A DNA stretch of 64,000 nucleotides from Anabaena cylindrica PCC 7122 (GTDB lineage Bacteria; Cyanobacteriota; Cyanobacteriia; Cyanobacteriales; Nostocaceae): positions 124,001 to 188,000 of the forward strand of contig NC_019772.1 in NCBI RefSeq assembly GCF_000317695.1, read 5' to 3'. The position numbers and the translations under genes are program-made. Below are positions 43,615 to 57,200 of this stretch, piece by piece (positions within the stretch are counted from its first letter, which is position 1; every line of letters starts with the position of its first letter). The notes beneath the pieces were generated by a model. It did not search any database. It saw only the letters and a list, made by a program, of their open reading frames with translations, and was not told the DNA's origin.

Positions 43615-43867
43615 TAATCAATACTGTAGCCAAAAAAAGAGTATAAGTAGCAGAAGCTACTGCGTGGGCGGCGGAGAATGTCAAGGCATCGGATGGAAGA
43701 GAATGTTTGGAAAGAAGTAGTTAAATAAGCTGACGAAAGCTTGACAGTCTGTTGTGTCTAAAGATAGATTAATGAATAAAGCTATCTGTAGCAAATTTCA
43801 TTAAGAGCAACGCCACAGCCAGCGCAAATACACATAAATTTAAGTACATCGTTATCAGCAAAGCATC

Positions 43868-44599
43868 ATGAGCCAAACCTTAATCACGCAAGAATTCGGG
43901 ATTATCATAGCTGCTAAAAATCATAAACCAACAATACTCAATCCAGATTTTCTCAAATATAGTGGCATCGTCCCGATTGAATGGGAATTGGCTCGTCAAC
44001 CAATATATACCCAAAGCGTATCCCAAGTTGCTTTCACCAACGGCATCGCTATCATAGCTGAACCAACACGAGTCATGTTCATAGAAGCTATTGAAAACAA
44101 AGCAGTAGAAGAAATTGCCGTTCCAGCTATTGCTAAAAAATATGTTGAAGCCTTACCCAACGTCGAATATGAAGCTGTAGGAATTAATCCTAGAGGCTAC
44201 ATCAGTTTTGACCAGCAGCAAGATGCCGCCCGTTTATTTCTCACAGAAACACTGTTAGCATCGGGTGCTTGGCAGGAAGTTGGGACTGCACCTGTCCGGG
44301 CAACACTGAACTTAGCTTACACTTTGGAACGCGGGCCATTTTATCTGAGTATAAATGAAGCGGCATTGCGGAACCCAGATGAAACAAGCACCCCAATTTT
44401 ATTGTTCAGCGGTAGTTTTAGCTACGAAGTCAAAAGTGAAACTCCACTTGAACGTAAGAGTAGTCTGCATCAAGCCCTTGATAATTGGCAAGCAGACTTA
44501 TCTGCTTACCAAGAAATTATCAGTACTAAATTTCTTGGCAAAATCAGTGAAGACGGAACTCTACTAACAAATGTATTTGCCATGAGTAATGCTGTTTAA
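43868..44599 (+). CDS. Uncharacterised 243-aa protein
   Basis: Protein starting MSQTLITQEFGIIIAAKNHK. It reads as a mixed alpha/beta fold with regular strands (GIAIIAEPTRVMFIEAIEN, NVEYEAVGINPRGYISF, VRATLNLAYTLERGPFYLSI) and a helical C-terminus. No catalytic motif, signal peptide or membrane helix is seen. I do not recognise it. It stands alone between an IS remnant and a long intergenic region. Confidence 0.65.
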   Translation: MSQTLITQEFGIIIAAKNHKPTILNPDFLKYSGIVPIEWELARQPIYTQSVSQVAFTNGIAIIAEPTRVMFIEAIENKAVEEIAVPAIAKKYVEALPNVEYEAVGINPRGYISFDQQQDAARLFLTETLLASGAWQEVGTAPVRATLNLAYTLERGPFYLSINEAALRNPDETSTPILLFSGSFSYEVKSETPLERKSSLHQALDNWQADLSAYQEIISTKFLGKISEDGTLLTNVFAMSNAV

Positions 44600-45268
44600 G
44601 TCGTAAATATAAAGATCGTTAAGTAGGTGGGCTAGAAAATTCATAACTATGTAACAAAATGTAAATTCAGCGTTTACCTTACCAATAAGTTATTTCACCG
44701 TTTTTACAAAACTAAACATATCTCTGTTTTATCCTGCCTACTTACCTCATACTGCTGTGACTAGACATTGAAAGTGCAACATTAGAGATTAGCTAAAATT
44801 TTATGTTGGACTATTGTAATTGGCACAGACTTTATTTCTAGCCAAAGACCATAAGTAAACCCTGTCTAAGTTGAAATCTGTAGTTTTTTGATAGGAAAAT
44901 CTCCAGTTTTCAAAATTGACGGAGTATAGACATCTCCAGCAAAAGAATGTAGAGCCGAGAATCCCTAACCAGATCACGTCTCTACAAAAATTTGAGATAT
45001 AGCAACGGACAGGAAGGTTAGGACACCAACTGATTATAAAACCTAGACACCAAAAAACTTTTCAGGCTGTCACCTGTTAAGAGTCACCCGCTATAACGCA
45101 TATTTCATTTTTGGAGATACTTAGTATCTGAACAGTTTAGCGCACAGAGTATTAACTATTGCTAATCTTTCACACTTGTAAATCTCCTGTAATCGCTCTT
45201 TTCGGAAACTTCCTCCAAAAACCATCTTCTAACAATTACTTACGTATTAAAAATAATTAGAGGTCTCA
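44600..45268. other. Long intergenic region before the giant gene
   Basis: 669 bp without a convincing gene. It contains the second copy of the dispersed repeat (44842-44928) and a stretch GAGACGTGATCTGG-like on the minus strand near 44965, of a common cyanobacterial intergenic type. The promoter of the giant gene should lie here; I could not single it out. Confidence 0.5.
44842..44928. repeat. Dispersed repeat, copy 2
   Basis: About 87 bp with shared blocks GTCTAAGTTGAAAT and TAGTTTTTTGATAGGAAAAT, matching 15808-15889 with scattered substitutions. Same orientation in both places. Confidence 0.6.
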
Positions 45269-48200
45269 ATGCTAGGGATAAATGAGTTGTTCCCAACCAC
45301 CGACTCACTGCTGGTGAATGACGGGTCTATAATGTCCGTGATTGAAGATCCATTAAAGTTGAGTCAAGGAATTGGAATTTATGCAAATAACTCCTCAAAT
45401 GGACTTATTGGCGCTTCCAGCACAGACCTGATCATAATTGATAATTCATTATCTCCAACTTCTTTTGCAGAAGAGTTTTCCATAACTTCAGTTCCTCCGT
45501 TCTTTAAACCAAACTCAACTACTAGCTTTGACCTGCTCACAGGGACTACAAGTGATAAACCATTAGTTGGCTTTTTAAATCAGAATGAAGCCATTTACCA
45601 TTTCCTAAATACTCCCCCAGCCGGAAAAAGTAATAGTAATCAGCAGATTGACACTAAAAGTGTACCTAGTGAAACAAACTCAAGTCAGCAATTTAAGCAA
45701 CTAACACCGGAAATATTAGAAAAATTCCGTACCGAGGCGATCGCTCGATGGGCAAATGCAGGCATTACTCCCGGAGAACAAGGTATACTCAAGGAAGTAC
45801 AATTAGCGATCGCTGATTTACCTGGTTATAAACTGGGTTTAACTCAAGGATATGTCGTTACCATTGACCAAGATGCGGCTGGTACTGCATGGTTTATTGA
45901 TTCTTCACCTAGTGATGATGTAGAGTTTAGCAATATAGTTTCTGCAAGCGAGTTGCAGGCAATTGAAAGCGACTTAGCTTTTGGGCGCGTAGATTTATTG
46001 ACAGTAATGACTCACGAGTTTGGTCATGTACTAGGTCTGGATCACTTAGATTCTAATAGTGTAATGAGTGAGGCATTGGCAATAGGAACAAGACGCTTGC
46101 TCACACAGGAAATTCTAGAAAATAGTAAAGCAGATCAACCCATTAATGAAGCACTAGAGCTAAATTTATCAACAATTTCTGCTCAAAATGGCATAGTTGT
46201 CGGTAATTTAAGTACAACTGATACAATTAACCCTACTCGTAGTGGTAGATACAGTGATGATTACCAGTTAATTGATTTTACTGTGGGGAAACTTGTTACC
46301 CTTAACCTATCTTCCCCAAACTTTGATACCTATCTCCAACTTATCAATATAGATACAGGACAAGTCATTGCTCAGGATGATAACTCTGGGACTGGGAATA
46401 ACTCATTGCTCAGATTTACTCCTATTGAAGGCATAAACTACATAGTGCGGTCTACCAGTTACAGTAGCGGCAGGACAGGAACATACAGCCTCATTGCCAC
46501 CTCTGGTGCGCCGGACTTAGTAATCACAGATGCAACTGCACCCATTACCGCTCCTGAACGCAGCACTATTTCCTTAACTTGGACTGTCACCAACCAAGGA
46601 GAAGGCGTAGCGGCAAACGATTGGTCTGACTACGTTTACTTGTCAGATAACACTGTTTTTGATAGCTCAGACAGCTATATTGGCTATTTGGGGAATGGAG
46701 ATAAAATTCCATTAGCCCCTGGTGCCAGTTACATAAGCACCCAAAACCTGGCACTACCAGAAAGGGTAGGAGCAGGAAAACAGTATTTGCTATTTGTTGC
46801 CGACCGAGATAATAACATAATTGAAGCAAGTGAAACCAATAACGTCCGGGCTGTTCCCATCGACATTACCGTACCGGATTTGGTAGTAACAGGAGCAACT
46901 GCACCCATTGCTGTCACAGTAGGCAGCACTGCTGAAGTATCTTGGACAGTACTCAACCAAGGTAACGTGCAGGCAACCCATCGCTGGTACGATGCCATTT
47001 ACCTGTCCAATGACCAAACTTTGGATGGAACAGATACGCAGGTGAGCGGGTTTGATTCTGGGATTTCAGGGACATCTCTATTGGCTGGTGATACTTACAC
47101 CTTGACACAAACATTGAATATTCCCAATACTACACTGGGAAATCGCTATTTGTTATTTGTCGCGGACGCAGACAACAATCAATATGAAACTAACGAAAAT
47201 AACAACGTTAAAGCTATTTCGGTGGAAGTTAAGGCCCCGGACTTGATGATAACTGCCGGCTCGGCACCAGTTACAGCAGGAATCAGTGAGGGAATTACCG
47301 TCAACTGGACAGTTACAAACCAGGGAGATGTGGTTGCAGGGGCAGATTGGTACGACTATTTCTATTTGTCAGATGACCCAATTTATGATGATTCAGATCA
47401 GTATATTACAGAGAAATGGACAGGTGATCTGATTCCCCTAGGCAGTAATACCACATACACTGCTACGCATACATTTAATATTCCTAGCGATGCCACAGCA
47501 GGCAATCGTTATTTACTAGTAGTTGCTGACCGAGATCACTACCAGCAAGAAACCAACGAGAACAACAACTTTTATGCAATTCCGATCATAATTAAAGCAC
47601 CAGATTTAACGGTTACAGATGCAACCGCTAGTGCGAACAGTGCAGATCCAGAAACAACTTTATCAGTTTCCTACATCGTAAAAAACCAAGGAGAAGTAAG
47701 TGCCAATCAGGGTTGGTATGACCAAATCTTCTTGTCCTATGATGAGGTGTGGGATAGCTCAGATACTTACCTCAATAAGCGTTATACCTCTACAGAAACA
47801 CCATTGGCAGCAGATGCCACTTATACCGTTAATAATCTCAGCTTAACATTGCCAGGAGGAGCGATCGGTCAAGCAGGTAATCGCTACCTCCTTGTAGTGG
47901 CTGATGCTTACAACTATCAGAGTGAAACCAACGAAAATAACAATGTTAAAGCCATTCCTCTAACGATTGCCGGAGTTACAAGTGCCAACGCAGACTTGAC
48001 GGTGACAGCAATTAACGCACCAATAAATGTTAGCACACAACAAAATATCACCGTTGCTTGGACAGGTAAGAATATCGGTAACTTACCTACCAGTGCCAGT
48101 TATTGGTATGACCAAGTGTACATTTCCAGTGATGCTATCCTGGATACCAGCGATACCTACCTAGACGAAACCTACGGCGATCGCACACTGACCCCTGGGC

Positions 48201-51200
48201 AAGAGTACACTCAAGAGTTAAATATCACAATTCCTCAAGGGAGAACTGGTACTCAGTACTTATTGGTAGTAGCAGACAATTACAACTATCAAGAAGAAAT
48301 CAACGAAACTAATAACGTCCGGGCGCTGCAAATTGATGTTCAAACTCCCGATTTACAGGTAACTGCGTCAACTACTCCGACTCAGGCTTATGCTGGGGCG
48401 CAGATAGAAGTGAGTTGGACGGTTGAAAATCAAGGGAACGGTAGTACAGTGACTCAGTGGTACAACTCCGTATATTTGTCAGATGACGACACGCTTTCTA
48501 CTGCTACAGACATTTTGTTAAAGGATGCAGAAACGCAAAAGTTATTACCTTTAGACAGCGGCACTGGCTATACTGTGACGCAATTGCTTTCACTACCGAA
48601 TACTGTCACAAAGGGCAGCAAATATTTGCTATTTGTAGCAGACCGGGGTAATCAGCAGGGTGAATCAAATGAGAATAACAATGTCAAAGCCGTTTCTATC
48701 AACATTGTTGACAAAGACCCAAATTTACCGTTACTACAAACAGGTAGTCCAGTCCAAAACCAAAATAGTCCCCAACTTCTTACTAATCCTAACACTGCCA
48801 CTTACATTCCTCTCTCTAGCAGTTTAACCACAGGATTGCTGGGTGAATATTATCTTTCTAGTAACAGTGTCACTACCTTTCCTGACTTTAGCACTCTCCA
48901 ACCTACCTATACCAAAGTTGATCAACAGGTAAACTTCAACTTTGAAAATAATAATTTTGCTAATATTCCGGGCTTGACAAATAATTTTGCAGTTCGTTGG
49001 ACAGGAAAAATTAATATTGCTACAGCAGGAGATATAACTTTTTACACAACAAAAGATTACTATACTAACGGTAATCGCCTCTACATTGATGGGCAATTGC
49101 TGATTGATAATCAGGGGTATTACTCGCAAGAACTCTCGCAAACAATTAACCTAACTCAAGGCGAACATGACCTGCGCTTAGAATTCTTTGATAACAATCA
49201 CCACTACGGAAGTGGGGTAAATCTTAGTTACACTCCAGTGGGAGGCAGTAAGCAGCTAATTCCTGCCAGTGTTTTAACACCGACATCTGTAACACCGCCT
49301 CAAGACTTAGCTGATTTAAAGATTAGTGGGGTAACAGCTCCCACCGTGATCACTAAAGGGCAAACTATCAACACTACCTGGACTGTTACCAATCAAAGTA
49401 GTAATACTACCCAGAGTCGTTGGTATGATAACATTTACCTTTCTGATGACCTGATCCTAGATAGTGCAGATACGCTAATAACTGGCTTGACCGCAGATAC
49501 GGACTTAGCAGGTGGCAGTACCTACACGCAAACCAAGAGCATTAAAATTCCGACAACTGTTGAGTTGGGAAATAAATATTTACTGTTTGCGGTTAATCCA
49601 GATAATACCGAAATTGAGAGCGAACGCACTAACAATGCCTACGCTTTACCCGTTATTATTACCAACCCTGACCTGATTGTAACAGCAGCAACAGTTCCAG
49701 CGACCGCAGCCGAGCGTTCATCAATAACAGTGAACTGGACTGTAAAAAACCAAGGAAATGTATTAGCTAATGCTAATAGCTGGTATGACTCAGTTTACCT
49801 TTCCGATAACACTGTTTTTGATAATTCAGATCGCTACATGGGTGATATCTGGATTAACGGCAACCAAGAAGCAGGAGAAACTTATAGTCAGAGCGAGATT
49901 TTTACATTACCACAAAATACTGGGTCAGGGAAATGGTATGTGCTGGTAGTAGCTGATAGAAACAACTATCAAGCAGAAACCAGTGAAACTAACAACATCT
50001 ATGCTATCCCGATTAATATTACAATTCCGGATCTGACTATTATCACCAGCAGCACTCCCACAACAGCAGCACTGGGTGAAACAGTTGCTGTGTCTTGGAC
50101 AGTCAAAAATTCGGGAGATGTATCAGCAGCAGCAGAGCGGTATGATTCAGTTTATCTCTCCGATGATGCCAAATTTGATGTCACGGACACCTATGTTGCT
50201 GACTTTTACCTCAGTAATTCTTCCCCTTTAGCCGCAGGTGCAAGTGAAGTTCGCACTGAAAGTATTATAATTCCCAACTCCCCCCTGGGACAACGTTACT
50301 TGCTGTTTGTGGGCGATCGCTATAATTATCAAAGTGAAACTGACGAAACTAACAACGTCTGGGCAACTCCCATCACCATCACTGCCCCAGATTTAGTCGT
50401 GTCAGATGCCACAGCCCCAATCACCGCTACACAAGGGGAAACGGTATCACTATCTTGGACAGTTACCAACCAAGGAAATGTTGTTGCTGAAACAGATTGG
50501 TACGACTCAGTATATCTCTCGGATGATGCAACCTTTGACGACTCAGACGAATACATTATCGACCGATGGAATTATGAAAACACCCCTTTAGCGGCTGGAG
50601 CCAGCTACAATATTCCACAAGACATCACAATTCCCACTAATGCTAAAGCAGGTAGTCGTTATTTGCTGTTCATTACAGATACATATAGCAACTACCAAGG
50701 AGAAACTAACGAAAACAACAATACCAGAGCAGTCCCCATCTACATTAAAGCTGCTGACTTGGTAATCTCTGACGCTAGTACTTCTGCTACTACTGTTGCC
50801 CCTGGCTCTACCCTCTCACTCTCCTACACAGTCAAAAACCAAGGTGAAAGCACAGCTTCTCAGGATTGGTATGACTACATCTATTTATCTAACGATGCTG
50901 TTTACGACGACTCTGATTATCAACTTGACTATCGCTGGAATTATGCAGAAACTCCTCTGGCAGTAGATGGTACTTATACAGTCGATAATATTAGCGTCAC
51001 ATTACCGAACGATCCCATTGGTCAAGCCGGAAATCGTTACCTGCTATTTGTCACAGACAGAGATAACTATCAAAGTGAAACCAACGAAAATAACAATGTC
51101 AAGGCGATTTCCTTGACAATTGCAGGTGAAAATGCTGACTTAGAAGTGATAGCAGCAATAGCCCCCAGTGTAGTATCAACACAGCAAAATATTTCAGTAT

Positions 51201-54200
51201 CTTGGACAGTCAAGAACATAGGTGCATTGACAGCATCAGCAGACTGGTATGATTCTGTTTACATTTCTAGTGATAGTACCTTAGATGCCAGCGACACCAG
51301 AATAACAGATCAATTGGTGTCGTCGCAAACACCATTACCAGTAAATGGGCAATACAGCCTTAACAGTGATATTACAATTCCCCAAGAAAGGACTGGCAAT
51401 CAATATTTGCTGTTTGTTGCCGATGGTTACAATTACCAGGGTGAACTCAACGAGACGAATAACGTTCGTGCTGTATCAATTACAGTTCAAGCCCCTGACT
51501 TAGTAGTAACTAGTGCTACAGCACCAGTAAAAAGTTATCCTAGCACAAGGATTGAAGTCAATTGGACTGTGAAAAACCAAGGTAACGCTAGTGCTATTAA
51601 TGATTGGTACGATCGCATTTATCTGTCAGATGATGATACTTTAAACACTAATACTGATACTTTCCTGAAAGATATAGTCACAGGTAACTTGACTCCTTTA
51701 GCAGTCGGAGATGAATACAGCGTCAGCCAGTTATTGACATTACCCAGCAATATCAAAATTGGCAATCGCTACTTGTTATTTGTAGCAGATCTCAATAATG
51801 ACCAAGGTGAAATCAGCGAAAGCAATAATGTCAAAGCTATCCCGATTGCCATTGGTGATAATGACCCAGATTTAGTAATCACCACTGCTGCTGCTCCCAC
51901 CACAGCCGTTTTGGGAGAATCCATCGCAGTTAACTGGACTGTCAAAAATCAAGGTACTATAGAAGCTTCAGCGGATTGGTACGACACAATCTATCTGTCC
52001 GATGACCAGATATTAGATAGCACTGATGTAGCAGTCTCCTCTCAAAGTGCCGCCCAAATGTCTCCCTTAGCTGTGGATGGGACTTATAATTATAGCCGCA
52101 GTATTACAATTCCCAACACTACTACAGGCAACCGTTACTTGCTATTTGCTGTAGATGCAGGCAAGCAACAAAGCGAAAAAGACGAAACCAATAACGTCCG
52201 CGCAGTCCCAATTACACTAACAGCACCAGACTTGATAGTCAGTGATGCCAGTAGCACCGTTTCTGCTGCAACCTGGGGCGAAACCATCCAAGTTTCTTGG
52301 GTAGTAGCCAATATTGGCACAGTGAGTGCTGCTGCAACTTGGGGCGACCAAATTTACATCTCAGATGACCCTATCCTGGATGGGACTGATAAGTTTGTAG
52401 CCACTTTTAGTGCGGCTGATAATGTGCCGTTAGCAGGTAACAGCAGCTATACACAAACTGCTAAAAACATTACCATCCCCATCAATTCGGGAACTGGCAA
52501 CAAGTACCTGCTATTTGTCACAGATGCCAATGATGCTCAGGGTGAAATTAATAACAACAATAACGTCAAGGCCATATCAATTGAAGTTAAAGCCCCAAAT
52601 CTCCAAGTTACTGATACCAATGCTCCCACTAGCGTCACCTGGGGAGAAGTTATTCCCGTTTCTTGGACAGTCAGCAATCAAGGTACAGGTAAGGCTCTAG
52701 CTGATTGGTGGGATTACATTTACCTTTCTAGTAATCCTACCCTAGATAGTAACGATATTTACTTAGGGAATTTATCAGCAGCGACTCAAAGTCCTCTCGA
52801 ATCGGGTAATAGTTACAGCTTCAACCGCGATATTACTGTCCCAAATGTCACACCTGGAAATTGGTATTTGTTAGTTGCTGCTGACAACAATGGCAACCAA
52901 CAAGCAGAAAGCAACGAAACAGATAATCTGCGTGCTGTTGCCTTGGAAGTAAAAGCACCCGATTTGGTTGTCTCTGCTGTGACAGCACCTACTGAAAGTA
53001 TTTTGGGAGCAACAATCCCAGTTAGCTGGACAGTTACGAACCAAGGAACTGGTAATGCTCTGGCAGATTGGTATGATTACGTTTACCTATCAGCAGACCA
53101 GACCCTAGATGGTGCAGACACTTCCTTGGGATACTTGTGGACAGGCGATAAGACACCATTGGCAGCAGGATCTAGCTACATAGTAGGTAGAGATGTTACA
53201 CTTCCCAATGTGGCAGCCGGAACTTGGTATCTCTTAGTTAGTGCAGATCGAGACAATTATCAAGCTGAGACGAATAACAATAATAATGTCAAAGCAGTTG
53301 CAATTGAACTGGGTGCGCCGGATATTGAATTGACAGATGCAACTGCTCCTACCACTGTTAGCTTAGGCCAAACAATTCAGGCGGGTTGGACTGTTACGAA
53401 CACAGGAAATCTTGTGGCTCCAGCAGACTGGTCTGACTACGTTTATTTGTCAGATGATGCCACTCTTGATGAAACTGACACTCTATTAAACTACTTATCA
53501 GCAGCAGATAAAACACCCCTGAGTGCTGGCAATAGCTATAATCAAACTTTTCAGGTTAGTATCCCCGGTACAGGAAGAGGTAATAAATATCTATTGTTTG
53601 TTGCAGACGGCAACAATGTACAAGGCGAAAGTAACGAAAATAATAATGTACGTGCCAAAGCTTTAACAATCAATGCCCCCGATTTAATTATCTCTGAGGC
53701 AACATCTCCAAATCGTGCCATTTTAGGCGAAACCATAGACGTTTCTTGGACAGTCAATAATGCTGGTAGTGGCTCGGCTTTCGCTGACTGGTACGATAGC
53801 ATTTATATTTCTAATGACACGAATTTTGATGCTACAGATACCTTAATTACTGACATCTGGACTGGAGAAAAAACACCATTAGCACCAGGAGGCAGTTACA
53901 ACATTGCTAAACAGATTACTGTTCCTAATACCGCCACAGGGAACCGCTATCTGTTGTTTGTGGCAGACCGCACCAATAGTCAAAGTGAGACTAACGAAAG
54001 CAACAATGTTAAAGCTGTTGCGATCGCCCTGGGTTCAGTAGACCTCGTACCAACTATTACCTCATCACCAACAACAGCTACATCCGGCACAACCGTATCC
54101 TTAGAGTGGTTAGTAACTAATACAGGTTCAGTAGAAGCACCAGGCAATTGGACTGACCGCATCTATCTTTCCACAGATAATCAATTTGACACCAGTGACA

Positions 54201-57200
54201 TTTTCCTCCAAGAACTCCAGCATGATGGAATCTTGGCAGCAAATAGTAGCTATCCAGCACAGCTTAACTTGAATTTACCTCTGGATATTAGCGGCGAACG
54301 CTATTTATTATTAGTCACAGATGCTAACAAGCAAGTAATTGAAATCACTGGTGAAGAAAATAACGTTGTCAGCAGCTTAATTCAAATCGAATTAGCGCCC
54401 TATGCAGACTTAGCAGTTTCTAATGTTATCGCACCTACCTTAACCATCGGCGATCCAGCAAGTGTAACCATCGACTGGACAGTAACCAACCTTGGCAATG
54501 GCATCGGTAAAACCAGCACCTGGGTTGACCGAATTATTGCCTCACTCGACAGTACAGTCGGTAACTCAGATGATATTATACTAGCAAACTTCACTCACAA
54601 TGGATTTTTAAATGTCGGTGAAAATTACACCCGTTCGGAAAAACTCAGCCTCTCTGCCGGTTTCCAAGGTCAATATCAGTTATTTGTACAAACTGATGCC
54701 ACCGCTCAGGTATTTGAGAACAACGTAGAAACAAATAATACCACTACTCCTAATAATCCCTTCAGCGTCGTTCGTATTCCTTATGCAGACTTACTAGTTT
54801 CTGAAATCCAAACACAGGCAGCCGCCAGTAGCGGTCAACAAACGCAAGTATCTTGGAAAGTTACCAATTCAGGCATTGGAATCACCAACACCAGTTCTTG
54901 GACAGACCATGTTTCATTAGCCAGCGACCCAGAAGGCACAAATATCATTGCCGACTTAGGAAGCTTTGAACACGTAGGTGCATTAGCCGTAGGTAAGACT
55001 TACAATTCCTCTGTAGATGTTACCCTGCCCAACGGACTTTCAGGTAATTACTACCTGGTTGTAACTACAGGTGGTCCATTCGAGTTTATTTACACTAATA
55101 ACAACAGCCGCACCTCCAACGCAGTTCAAGTAAGTTTTACTCCCCCTCCCGATTTAGTAGTAACAAATGTCACTTCTCCTACAACAGCCCAATCTGGTAA
55201 TAAGATTGATGTCTCCTGGACAGTAGGGAACACCGGCACAGGTGATGCTGTTGGTTTTTGGACAGACCAAATATTCCTCAAAGAAGTTGGCAATTCCAAC
55301 GCGCAATTAATTTCCTTGGGTAGCTTTAACTATGGTAACGGTCTCCAGGCAGGTAAAAACTACACCCGCTCTGAACAATTTGTTTTGCCTTCTACCCTCC
55401 AAGGTTTGTACGAAGTTGTAGTCAAAACTAACACTACTAACTCTCTATATGAGAATAGTGCGACAGCAAATAATACCAGCAGTACAAACCCCAACAATCT
55501 GCTAGTTAGTTTAACTCCTCGTCCTGACTTGCAAGTAAAGGAAATTATTGCACCGACAACAGCCAACGCTGGTGGCACGATTTCTTTGGAATTCATCGTC
55601 AGCAATGAAGGCATAGTTAGCACAAACACACCCAACTGGCAAGACCGTGTTTATTTGTCCCTAGATGACAAAATTAGCTATGATGATTTGTCTTTGGGTA
55701 GCTTTAGCAATGGTGCAGCCTTAGCAGCAACAGAAAGTTACCGCACCCAGGCTAATACCTTGGTAATTCCCAAATACTTCCGGGGTGAAGCCTACCTGAT
55801 TGTCCAAGCAGATGCTTCTGGACAAGTAGATGAATATCCCCAAGAATCTAATAATATTAAAGCAGTCAAATTAAATATAAATTCACTGCCACCTGCTGAT
55901 TTAGTTACCAGTCAAGTAATTGCTCCCACCCAAGCTTTTGAAGGTTCTCAGATCAAAGTCCGTTACACTGTCACCAACCTGGGAATTGGTGAAACCGACC
56001 GGGATAGTTGGACAGATACCATTTGGCTAACCCGCGATAAAAATAGACCATCCCCAACTAACAGTGAAGGAAACGCAGAAGATATTCTTTTGACCAATGT
56101 TGGACACAGTGGTTTGTTGAAAGTTGGTGAAAAATATGAAGCGGAGGTAAATGTTCTCATCCCAGGTCAAATCACCGGTGAGTGGTACATTACTGCTTGG
56201 TCGGATGCTTACAATGTCGTTTTAGAAGACACCTTTGATATTAATACTAATCCAGACGACCCCACAGAACTGGACAACAATAACTATAAAGCTAGACCAA
56301 TTACCATCCTGCTGACACCACCACCGGATTTGGTAGTAACTTCAGTCACACCGACAACTCAAGCAGTAGGTGGACAACCATTTAGCGTTTCTTGGACAGT
56401 ACAGAATCAAGGTGCTAATGGCATAGCAACAAGTAATTGGATTGACCAGGTTTACCTATCTGATAGTCCCACACTCAACGCACCGGGAGCTAAACAATGG
56501 TTTTTGGGTAGTGTCGGACACAGTGGTAGTTTGGGAGTGAATGAAAGCTACACTGGCAAACTTGATACCATCTTGTCTCCAGGTGTTAGTGGTCACTACA
56601 TTATTGTTCAGACTAACCCTAATGGCAACGTTTGGGAAGGGCCTTATATTAACAACAACCTGCTGAACGCTAACACTCTTGTCACCAGCAGTCCAGCAGA
56701 CTTAATTGTAACAAATGTGAAAACTCTGCCGCAAAACTTCTCTGGAGAACGTACCACCGTTGAGTGGACAGTGAAGAATATCGGCAGTGATATGTGGGCT
56801 GGAACTCGCTACTGGTATGATGAAATTTGGGTTTCCCCCGACCCCACCTTTATCCCCGGACGGGCAACTAAAGTCGGATTTGTCCCCTATAGTCCTCAAC
56901 AACTATTACGCAGTGGTGATAGTTATACGCAAACCCAAGATATTACTTTACCTGCGGGAATTGATGGTGAGTATTATATTTATGTTAGTACAGATTATAG
57001 TTACGACAGAAATACGGAACAATTCCGGGGTGAAATTCCCACAGGTGGCGACAATAATTCGCTGCGGGATAGCTTTGAATATCGCGTATTTGAAGACACG
57101 ACAAACAATTTAGGTAGTTCCTTAATTCCTGTTACCTACAGAGAAGCAGATTTAGAAGTTACCAATCTTGTAGTTCCTCAAACATCACCTACTTCCGGTC

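Noticed and set aside
46587..47017. Minus-strand frames antisense to the giant gene (also around 50329, 52135, 53551, 54400, 55360, 63463)
   Set aside because: They are shadows of the repetitive CARDB coding sequence and lack starts with ribosome binding sites.
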